A stretch of 64,000 nt of DNA from Chinchilla lanigera (taxonomy: Eukaryota > Chordata > Mammalia > Rodentia > Chinchillidae): the NCBI RefSeq assembly GCF_000276665.1, contig NW_004955418.1, forward strand, positions 111,624 to 175,623. Reading direction: 5' to 3'. Within the stretch, counting starts at the first letter, position 1; each line of letters starts with the position of its first letter. Shown in pieces: positions 30,866-42,800 of the stretch. Made by a program: the position numbers and the translations under genes. The notes below the pieces were generated by a model that saw nothing but the letters and a program-made list of their open reading frames with translations, had not been told where the DNA came from and searched no databases.

Positions 30866-33800
30866 CTGAAAAGGGGGAGGAAAAATTGGAATTTCTAATT
30901 AGGAATCTTTAGACATTTACAAAATGAATATATAAATGCAATGGCAATTCACTGTTTTTGCCTAGGAAGAATACACATACATGAAATAAAATGTTTAGCA
31001 GCATCATCTTGATATTAATTCAGATCAAGGTGGTCAGTCATGACTTTTGATACTCAGAACTTGCACTACCCACAGAATTAAAGGAGTGACATGACAAGTC
31101 TGAAAAGTGAGAGAGTATTAGCCCATTTTACCTGCTGGGCATCAGTGCATTCAGTTGAATTTTGGATAACTTTTATCATAGGGTTCCAACCAGGATCTGC
31201 GCCATGAAGTCCATTAAACAGTGGGCCTGCTGGAACATCAGCAAGCTGAGGATGAGACGGTATTATGGTGCCTCCGTACATGGAAACTGGCAGGCCCTAA
31301 AAGACAAAAAAAAAAGTTTAATTGTGAATAGATTTTACACAGAGTCAGTCCATAATACCAGCTTAGACCACTCTAATTTCTTTTCATTGAAAGAACTCCC
31401 AAGGAGCTTATAAGTACAGTGTGGAACAGTATTGACAGACCAAACATATATCTGCATCTGCAACATTTTTCAAGACACAGAAGGACAACAAACAAATAAA
31501 AAAACTAAATCCAAGATGATGCCATCAAAAAATGGCCCATATTTGATGGAAATATGATGCAATCAACTTTCTCATATTTTAGTTGCAGTAATATTAGTTG
31601 GCAGCAGGAACAAGGTAAATCTAGCCAGGCACAGTGGGACATGTCTGGAATCCTAGTACAGCACTGGGTGACTGAAGCAGCAGGATCATGAGTTTGAAGC
31701 CAGGCTTGGCTACACAGCAAGTTTGAGGCCAACCTGGGCGTGAAATCCTATTCCCATCCCCACCCTCTGCTCCTCAAAAACGAAAAGAAACTATATATAT
31801 GACAACCAAGAAGCTGTCAGAGCAGACAGGTCACGGCCAGCCTTTTAGAGCGGCAGAGGTCTCCTTCACAGATGTGGCAGCAGAACACAGAACAAAAAAC
31901 TCAACAATCCTTCTGATGTTTTACTGGGATAAGGACAGCTTTAGGATAGCTTGAGGAAAACTACTGTAGACAACATTACCCACTTAAGAAATTGAGTATA
32001 AGATCTGTCAGTGATGAAAACAAAAGGGAGAACTGGCTCAGAACACTCTAGTTCTTAACATGTTACTACATTGGCTGGCAAAATGTCAAACAGGTTCCAA
32101 AGATGTTTGTCAACTCACTTTAGAAAAATCCACAAAACCACTTGCGATAGGTTGGTGAAAAATGTTAGAGGGGGCTACCATTCCAGAATCATCTCTTTCC
32201 ATCGGTTGATGCTGAGAGAATGTACTTGGGTCTGATAACTGTTGATGCATTGGATGATTCCCTATCACAGATTGTGACCAACCTGATAAGCCTTCTGGAA
32301 ACAAGAATTGAGAATAAGATTTGATGTTTACTTAGATAAAACAATAAAACATTACCACTTTATACCAAATTTTATGAAAATAATTCCTCAGGAAACATTC
32401 ATCACACTTTTTTTTTTTTTTTTTTTTTTTGAGACAGGGTCTCGCTTTGTAGTTCAGGCTGGTCTTGAACTCACTATGTAGCCCAGGCTGACCTCAAACT
32501 CAGAGCGATCCTCCTGCCTCAGCTTCCTGAGTGCTAGGATTATAGGCGTGCGCCATCACACCTAGCTCATCACAGTTTTACAAGCCAAAAAAATTCCTAG
32601 AAAATTAGATGAAGTCCTCTGAATACCCAAAACACCTTATCTCTCTGAAAGGTGACTGTCACTCAAATGACTGTCTCATTCTACACTGGAAAACTTAAGA
32701 GGTAAAGGAAGCATACTGGAACCTTTTATTTCAGATCAATTCTGTGTATCACCCCAACTAACTTTCCAGACTGAGAATGAACTGAATTCTTCAAAGCTAT
32801 AAACACCCTTCCTTGATTGGGTGTTAAGCATAAGAACTAAGTTCTTTGTTTTATTTTTTAAGGAACCCAGTTTTAATAGCAAACTCCCACAACTTACTTG
32901 AGATATCCCTGCAGAGAGAGGGTAAGGTAACTATACCTGACACAGCATTGACACCAAATGACCAGATTCCACTGTGTCCAACAGGAGCAACAAAACTGGT
33001 CCCCACAGGAGCTTGTGCAACAGACCCTCCTTGCCGAATCCGGGCCAGCCTCTCTGTTCCAATGGGGGGAGGTATCTTTCGATCCTGACTGGCACTGCCT
33101 CCTCCTTTTGGTTGGCCCAATGTTGGTGGGGCAGAAGTGGCTGAAAGAGGTGAAGATGATCCCGAAGAAACAGATGGAATAGGAGAGTCACCTGGTGGCA
33201 AAATATTTCTCTATTGTTTTATTACATATAAAAAACTACAGGACTACGAGAAACCTTGTTGGAAAGACCTATTCTACAGTGTAGCTTGGGCAATATTTTT
33301 TTCTCTTTTCATAAGGTCATTCAAATAAAACTATAAAATTTCTACAGACATTCTAGACTAGTTCTGCCTATAATAAGTATAAACAAATAGTCTAAAAATG
33401 TTTTCCAGATGAATTAAACAAGGCTTGAAAGGAAAAAGACCACATTTACCGTTACTCTAATTCTAAATAATCTTCTTACAACGTATACTTACATTTTAAA
33501 TTAAAACATGGCAACATTTACAATACTTAGCTTATTATTTAGAAAACACTTTTACACTTGTTAGTTCTTTCCCTTTTAATCCCCTTTCTACAGTCCTTTT
33601 CTCCATAAGGTATAAAGGTTAAATGTTGGCAAAGCACTGTAGAAATTCAGTTGACAGCTTTGTTTCTTAATTGGACTCAGGTGATTTGGGGAGTCTTCCC
33701 TGTCAAAAAGGCCAATACTGGCTAACTCCTGATGCTCATTAAACAAACAAAAAAATCAAATACCATTAATTCAAAATTCATCTCTTCATCTCTTCTATCT

Positions 33801-36800
33801 ACTGAAATGCAAGTTGGGAAAAACACTTATATAAGGGGCAATAATACATTGATAAATATAATAATAATGAGAAATCATACCAAATGGATCATATTATGAA
33901 TCAGCTTTTTTCAGACTTGAGAAATTATTTCACAGTTCTGCCCCCACAGGGCAGCAAAACTACCGTAGGCAGTTCTTCTGTTAAACTACTCATATTACCC
34001 CTTCATGGGCCAAGTCTTAATGTAAACATTCATGGTTTAGAAGAATAGCTTGACCCTTCTCAAGTTTCTATTGTACAAATGCCTGACAATTTTTTGAGAT
34101 GACAACAATACAAACCTTGAGTACCTGCATACTATTTATTTTACTATAATATGGTATTCACTGACACAAATGGGTTAACAACTTATTCAGTAAGACTTTT
34201 TGTAAAGAGTTCCTCTAGGATTCCTACATGAGTTTGAAGTGCTTGTCCAAGGATGGGGAGAAAAATGTTGTCTGTTAAAACTAGGGGTCCCAACAGGAGC
34301 TGGCCCTTGCAGGAAAACCCTCGTTCCTGGTATGCTGGAAAAACTTGACAGAGGAGCAGAAGAGGAAGATGGGGAGCTGCCTGATGGGTCAATGGATGGT
34401 AACCCTGAAAGAAAACAGATTCAAGGCATTCGATTAGCCAAAGCTTTAAAATGAAAAGTCTAAGCATGCAGATCACAGCAAAAACTCCACTTATGTGATA
34501 CTGTATGGCCAAATCCAATACCTTCTTACAATCAGAAGAGTATCACCTCATAACTCTAAATATAAGAAAGTGAAACCAGTGTTTCAGAACTGAAGTCATA
34601 GCCGGGTGTGGTGGTACACGTCTGTAATCCCAGCACTCAGATCACTGTGAGTTCGAGGCCAGCCTGAGTTACATAGTGAGTTCACGGCCAGCCTGAATTA
34701 CCCAGCGAGACCCTGTCTTACAGAGCAAACAAAACAAAAAAACCAAAGTCACCTGAGGTAATGTTTGCAATAAATCGCAAAGCTTTTAACTGAAGTAGAC
34801 ATGATGAGAGCATATTGTGATAAGTGGTACCCATAAAAAAATGTGTATTACTTCTTCTGGAAAATCTCAAAGTATACTTTTTATCTACATAATTATAGCT
34901 ATTTCCTATAAAGGCTGAGTTAATAAAAAAATCTACCAATGTTTCCTTCCTTACAAGGAGGGAAAGCATATTATCAACTAAAGGTAATTTTTGTATTTTG
35001 ATAAACAAAAACCAATAATTGCAAACCCTATCACAATTCACAAAAGCTGGGCATGGTGACACACACCTGTAATCCCAGCATTCAGGAGGCTGAGGCAGAA
35101 GGAGCACTGTTGAATTTGAGGCCAGCCTAGGGTACACAGTGAGTTAAAGGCCAGCCTGAACTGTATAGTGACACCTTGTTTCAGAAAAAACCAAAATAAC
35201 AAAACACACCCCCAAAAAGTTTGTGGCTAGTTTATATAAATCAGAACTTAGCAGTCCTCTCAAATCCCATTGCTTTCTCTGGAGAATGTATTGGGGAAAG
35301 AGGGCAAAGGTCTGGAAAAGGATTCTAAGCGCCCATTTCAGGAAAAAGTAGTTATTAACAACATACAAAATTGTGAAAACTTCTCTCAAGCAGCTCTTCA
35401 ACAACTTAATTCCCCTATCATTTAAAAATAGCTTTGAGCTAGATGCGGTGTTACATGCTTGTAATTTCAGTACGTGGGAGGCTGAGGCAGGAGGACTACC
35501 GTGAGTTCCAAGCCTACCCTAGGCTACACAGTGAGCACAAGGCCAGCCTGAGCTACTTAGTGATACCCTGTCTCAACCAACCAACCAACCAACCAACCAA
35601 CCAACCAACCAACCAACCAGGAGCTTTGACATATAATTCACATATCATATAATTTACCCATTGAAAGTATAAAATTCAATTGATTTTAGTACTTTATTTC
35701 AGATTTGAGTAATTGTCACCACAGTCAATTTTAGGACATTTCTGTTTCCTCTAAAACAAACTCCATACCCACCACCTCTTACTCGCTAATGACTCACATC
35801 CCCATTTTCCCACTTATAAGCAACCACTGGTCTGCTTTCTGTGTCTGTAGATTTGCTTATTCTGGGCATATGTAAATGGAGGAATACAGTATTTAGTCTT
35901 TTGTGACCGGCTTCTTTCACCTAGTAAAATGTTTTCAAAGTTCCTCCAGAGTATATCATGAATCAGAACTTTTTTTTTGTTTGTTTTTCTCCGGTACCGG
36001 GAACCGAACTCACGACCTTGCACTTGCCAGGCAGGCGCTTTTGCCGCTGAGCTAAATCCCCAGCCCCCATGAATCAGAACTTTAATTCTTTTTTTTGGAG
36101 GGCTACTGGGAATTGAACTCAGGACTTTGTGCTTGCCAGGCAGGTGCTGTGCTGTGGATCCATATCCCTGGCTCTCAATTCTTTTACCTGCTAAATTAAG
36201 AAAATGTTCTGCCTATATTCCTGGCACTCTGCGAGGTCAAGGCTGGCAGACTGCAAGTTTAGGCCAAGCCTGGGCAATTTAGCAAGACCTTGTCGCAAGA
36301 TAAAAACATTAAAAACAAGCAAGACACAAAAACAGAAAAAAAAAAATTTATCAGTTGCTTATGTGGTACTGAAGACAGAACCCAGGGACAGGGCCTTACT
36401 AAGTTGTCCAGGTCGGCCTTGAACCTGCAAGCCCTCTTCACTCAGTAGCTAAAATTAGCATGCACCACCATGTCTGGCCAGATATATCACATTTTATCAG
36501 TTGATAGACACTGGGTCTCTGCTTCTTGGCTATTAGGAATAAAGCTGCTATAAATATTTGTATCCCACTTTATTTTATTTATTTATTTACTTCTTTGTTC
36601 TGTGGTTTTTGAAACAGGGTCATTATGTAGCTCAGGCTGGCCTGAACTCACTAGGTAGCGTAGGTTGGCCTCAAACTCTCAGAAATCCTCTTGCTTCGGC
36701 CTCCAGCATGTACTGTTGTTTTGAGATGCAGTCACTCTGTTGCCAGGTTACTCTGGAACTCATGTCAAATGATCTTTCTGCCTCAGCCTCCCAAATAGCT

Positions 36801-39800
36801 GAGACTATAGGTGCATGCCACTGCATCCAAACTGTATACCAGTTTTGGTATGGACATACTGGGTATGATGGAAAAATATTTGAATGTTTACTTAAGTTTT
36901 AAAAATTACAGTAAAAAACATTACCATTAATCTCCCTCAATATATTTTATTCCCCTTGCTTTGAACACTTTATTCCATCATTCCTGCCCCTTTCTGAAGC
37001 AGTTCTGAAGTCCTCTTTCATAAGTATCTTTAGTTGTGCTGTTACAGCTGCCTCAATATGTACTGAACTGTCAAAATTTTTTATCGTTCATGATCCTCTT
37101 GATTTTGGGGAAGAGCCAGAAGTCACAGGGTACTAGATCTGGTAAATAAAGTGGGTAAGGACACACTATAATGTTTTTACAAATACTATAATGTTTTTCT
37201 TGGATGGCACTTGGCAGCAGTATTCACCATATTTTGGATCAGACCTTGTAAAGAGACACAAAAGAGGACTTCCAGAATCAGAGAGTGACAGGAATGATGA
37301 GAATGACTGTGTTTAAAGTGAGGGGATTAATGGCAAAGTGTCTTTTCCTATAATAAAAATTTTTAAATTTAAACACATACCATATATTTTGATCATCTCT
37401 GGTATGTCTTCTCTTGAGTACACTTAGGAATGGAATTCCTGGGCCATATGTTTCACTATGATCCAGTAATTCTACTCCTACTATTTAACTTTCCGAGGAA
37501 CTGTGAAATTCTTTTTCCAAAGTGGCTGTATCATTTTATACTCTTGTCAGCAGCTATATGATTTTAACTTTTCCATATCCATCCCCATCGCAAGTATTAT
37601 TATATCTTACTTGAAGACTAAGAGAGGACCGTATTTCCATGAAAGGGACTGTATACAAAAGAAACCACATGGGTAGTTAAGGTATGAGGGCAAGCTGATT
37701 AATCCCGGGCCCCAGAGGAAAGGTCAAAGATGATGAATTTTTCTCACAGCCTGAGCACTGACAATGAACACTTCTTTCACCCTGGAGCTTCTGAAACTAT
37801 CTACTAGTTTCCCAGAATGTACTACTACAATAGATGCCTATTTGTAGAAAAGAATATTTTAGGTCATAGATGGCCTTGGGTAGGCTTGTATTTCTATTTG
37901 AAAGATGATATTGTTTTCCTGAAAAAATAAGTAAATGGAAACATTATTTATTTATTTATTTGTCTTTTTGAGACAGGGTCTCGCTATGCAGTTCAGGCTG
38001 GCCTTGAGCTCACTCTGTAGCTCAGGCTGGCCTCAAACTCACAACGATCCTCCTGCCTCAGCCTCCCGAGTGCTAGGATTACAGGCATGTGCCACCATGC
38101 CGGGTGGAAACGTATTTAAAATGAAAGTTAAACCTATCCTATATCCATAACTCTCAAATAACTTTAAACACCATAGATCAGTTTATAACTAGGAAAAAGC
38201 AAGGGCTATGGAGCAGTTTTCTGACTCCAAAAAAAAAATTGCTAAGAGGCAACAGTGCTTCTTATCCCCACTCTTAGCCATGCTCTGGGTCAGCTACCTT
38301 TCTAATTTATTATTCAGAATAGTGCATGTTGGACTAATATTTGGCTCAAATGTGGAAAACAGGTTCTCCAAATATCTCCAAGCCAATGGTGGCTTCAAAT
38401 CCATCTGTATCTTTCCTATATTGCCTCAGCAGCTAATTTCTGATTTTAAGAAATCAATAGCTAAATCTAAGTTGTTCTTTCTAAAGGGCCATAAATGACT
38501 GGAGCTCTTCAAATAGGTGCATCTAATACCAACAATATAAAGTACCATGAAGTAATATAAATTATGTACTGATACCTAAATACCTTGAAATTTCAATTTT
38601 TTAAATCTGAGAAATGTAAACACTTTAATTTTTAGAAAGTCTATAAATCTGGAATCCTTAACATATCACATGAATCCCTTATATTAATATAATCTGACAC
38701 CAGATTATATTATATTTCCAAGAAAATGGACTGATAAAAGGTATTGCCTCCTTACTATGAGGGACAGAAAGCATAGAATATAAAGCAGCTTATTTTTTGT
38801 GTATGATTACCTACAGTTACTTCATTTGCCCATTTAGCATTGATTAAAGGGTCTTTAATATTTATGACACTAATTTTTTTAAGGTTAGGCAGTATTAGTT
38901 ACAAAATAAAGGCTTTATCATATAGGAAGATGAAGTTAGGCCATGAGAGCTCCCCTCTGAGTCACAGTAACAATGATAACTTACCAACCGGACTAGTGGA
39001 AACCCGCTGGGAAGGTGGTCTGAAGCCAGGGGCCTTGGAGATGTCAGGGTGCACATTCTCCAAGTGTCCAAGTACAGAATTACCCAGGAACGCTGACTGC
39101 ACCGTGAAAGAGGCATCTGCAGCAACTCGTGAGGACAGTGGACCATCTCCCCACCCTTGGTTGGCTGGCACCTGACTACTATCAAAAAGGCTACTGAAAT
39201 GATTGAAAAGTGTTGCAGGTCCAAATGTAGGTTGCAAAGATTTATTTGCTGGGTTTATGTGCATCTGAGAACCATTCATCATGTTCATGGCTGAAGAAAG
39301 CTGTACTGCAGCTGGTGGGCCTTGAGGTGTTGTTAGAGGAACTGTATTTGTAACAAAAATAGACTGGGGGTCTTGATGTAGAGCTGCATTTGGTACCACT
39401 GAGTAAAAAGAACCTCTGGGTTGCATTCGATGAGAAACTCGAGGTGCTGGTACAGCTAACTGAGGTAAATTACTAGTATCCTGATTATCAGCAGCGACAA
39501 ATCTGGGTGATGCCAAAGTCAGTGGAACAGGTTCTGAGTTAGAGGCAAAAGGCATTGACATAGAACTTAAATCAGATACACTGGATGGCTGTGTCTCCTC
39601 CTGTGTGTTGCTGGAAGGAGGAGTGGGACTACCAGATGGGTGAGTTTCTGGGGCTCCTGGAGTGTTGCTGGCAGAGCTACTGCAACCATTTGCAGTTGGA
39701 GATGGGGTACACGGGCTTGGAATAGGTTGGTCCTGTGCAGGGACTTTCTCTTTGGGAGGTGGCATGGCTGAGAAAGACTCTATCTTCTGTGAAGAAAGCT

Positions 39801-42800
39801 GTGCTTGAGGGGCAGTTATGGGCAGAAATGTGGTAGGAACTTGCCCACTAGTAATAGGTGCAGAGGAGACGGAAGGCAGGGGACTACAAGTGCTTGTCAC
39901 AGAAGAAATCACTGTTGCTGGAGGACTCGTCTTAGGCACACAGGCAAACAACTGCTTTCTGACTGATGAAGGAGTCCGGGTATTAGTCACACACAGTTGC
40001 TGACTGGCAGCAACTACAGAAGAGACAGTGATAGGACAACTGGCAGTAGCTAATCCGGGAGATTCTGAGGGTAAGACAGTCCCATTCTGGTTAGGTGGAC
40101 GGGTTGTATTATTATGCTTTGGAGAGCTATTTGTATTGCCAGGATTCACAGGTCTCACTGGGAATGGTCCCCAGGTGTTAGGAGAAGGCGAGAAGGTTCC
40201 TCCAAACTGGGCCATAGGTAAGCGAGGATGCCGAATCTGTTGCATAGTTTGAGCAGCCAGCAGGGCAAAATGAGGGTGGGGATAAGCTAAGGGAAGAGAA
40301 ACTGGGAAAGAAGAACGTACGTTTGTTGGTACGTTCTTATTAAGTTTATTAGGAGGCTGGAACGTAGATAATGTTGTGGCCTGTGAAGTTACAAGAGTTG
40401 GAGCACCCAAGGGAAATGCATTTTTGCTGGATGCTGCTGTGGTACCTACTCCAGGTGAGAAGTTTGCATGAATGGGTTTGGTGCTGGCAGGTGTTCTGAT
40501 GTGATTTTTGGGAATCAAGTCTTCTAGTTCCTTAGCAGGATCTTGAATAAGTGCATTGATAAGTTGAACTGCATATCTTGTTGATTCTGTACCACCTCTG
40601 GGGGTAGGGGAGAACAAGATTGAAAACATAAACACAAAATCTTATTCATCCAATAAAATTCTTGATTATACTATACCTAACAAAAATACACTTAAGAGTA
40701 CAATCCCAGCTCACAGCTGGCATTGTACGTTTTTCACCCTTACCTTATTGTGATCATTCTCTCGCCATTCTTATCTTTCTGTTTATCCACATCAATGTGG
40801 GCACCAGTCACATCCTGTATTGCAGTGATGTTGCAGCCTCCCCTCCCCATTATTCTGGACACCACTGAGGCCGGAACAGACAGTTTCTTCGACCTATAAG
40901 ATGAAGACTACATATGAAAGCAAATCTTGCTTTTAATACTGGAGATTGAGTCCAGGATGTTGGCACTGAGCTACATCCCCATCCCTTTTTATTTTTCACT
41001 TTGAGACAAGGTCTCACTAAGTTGCTAATTTGCCCATCTGAGGTGCAAACTTGCAATCCTCCTGCCTCCCCACAATGTAGGGAGTACAGGTGTGCACACC
41101 ACATCAGCCTTGAAATCAAGTATCTTTGACAACAAATGTCTTCATTAAAAAAAAAGTCTCAGCAAATATGTTAATGGACATTTATAGAACAATATTTCTC
41201 AAACTTTAAAGAGTAAAGTTTTAAAACATTTTGCTTTAGAAACTGGTCTCTCATTGAATTTAATTTAGGAAAGCTGAAAATTCCATTGTTATTCATAACA
41301 AATGTTATATTAAACTCACTCATAATCTAAGCACTCAGTCTGCCCAAACTATCACAAGTCAACTAAACTGTAATTATGTTGCTCATTCTAAGTTAGAATA
41401 ATGTGTACCACAATGTTAAATGCCATGATGAATAATATATGCTAGTTTATTCATTTTAATTAGTATCAACAGCTCATACATACCAATAAGAAGTAATGCT
41501 ACATTTGATCAACATAAAAAGTTCATTGGTTATCCTAGAATCAACACTTGCTATGTCACATAATATATAAAATGCAAAAATGTACATAATGCTTCTAATT
41601 CTGCTTTAGCATATTCTAGATTTATGTATAGTATGTAGAACTATAGTTTACAATAATAACAACATTCAAATTACTTGGTAACTATCTTGCAAGAGGGGGG
41701 AACCTTTGTAATTTATTAGAGTTAAAAAGATAGGACTCCATCTACTTGCCTTCTTACAACTTCTTTCCACCCTTCTTCTCTTTTCTGACCCCTCTTAGGA
41801 CTAGTGAGATTAAGCTTTATGTTTGGGGAGCTTAATGGCAGTGACACTGACTTGTAGCTTGTTGAGAAGGTATTGGGATTCACTTCACCATCAAGTCTGG
41901 GAAGAGAAAAATATTAAGTCTAACAAAAAAAGTTTTACGATAGACAAAATTATGGTAAAATATTTGAATTAAAATTGGCACATCAACTAAGTCAGAAAAA
42001 TAGAAATATAGCAAATAATTCAGCATTTATTATAGTATTAAAATGGATTCAGAAGCCAAAAGTTCGATGGTAATAAAAATGACAGTTAAATAAAATTAAG
42101 GCATGGTAATATTTTTAACATTAGACTACACATCTTACTATACTGTCTAATAATTTTATTTCTTGACTAGCACATGATGAAGAGGTGAATTTTACTTTTG
42201 CATTTTAAAGACAAGGTAACACAGTAGACTTAAGTTCTTTTTTGTTATTGTTTGTTTTGTCTTTATGAGACAGGTCCTCACTATATAGTTCAGGCTGGCC
42301 TTGAACTCAATGTGTAGCCCAGGCTAGCCTTGAACTAGAGGTCCTTCTGCCTCAGCCTCCTGGAGTGCTGGGATTACAGGTGTGCACCACCACACCCAGC
42401 TTTCAAGGTGGGGAGTTTATTTGTTTATTTTTTGTCTTTTTAAGACAGGGTCTTGCTATGCAGTTCAGGCTGGCCTTGAGCTCACTTTGTAGCCCAGGCT
42501 GGTCTTGAAGTCACAATGATCCTCCTGCCTCAGTCTCCTGAGTGCTGGGATTACAGGCGTGTGCCACCACGCCCAGCCAAGGTGGGGAGTTTTTTACTTC
42601 AAATTTGTGTGCCAAGGATGAAAAGGTGAACAGGGAGATAACACATCAGAAAAATTTACCGTGTTTGAGTTTTGGGAGGGGTGGCAACTGTCTTTTCTTC
42701 TTGGGAATTGAGCAGCAGTGAGGGGTATCTCCTATCACCAGCAGAATTCACATCCATAGTAAAATTTGATTCTTGGCTTTTACCACCACTACTGCTCTCA

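Larger units (their letters stand above)
35630..37590 (-). mobile_element. Old L1 (L1M-like) 3' remnant, broken up by later insertions
   Basis: Pieces at 35630-35960, 36480-36560 and 37390-37590 read antisense to typical old L1 3' sequence ('ttgtcaccacagtcaatttt', 'ctttttccaaagtggctgta', 'gggccatatgtttc'). The gaps are filled by ID-like elements (35978-36066, 36096-36175), B1-like copies (36205-36350; 36570-36835) and the mariner-like element at 36868-37392. Confidence 0.6.

Noticed and set aside
35576..35619. CRISPR-like or telomere-like array
   Set aside because: It is a simple (CCAA)n microsatellite with no spacers, in a mammalian intron.
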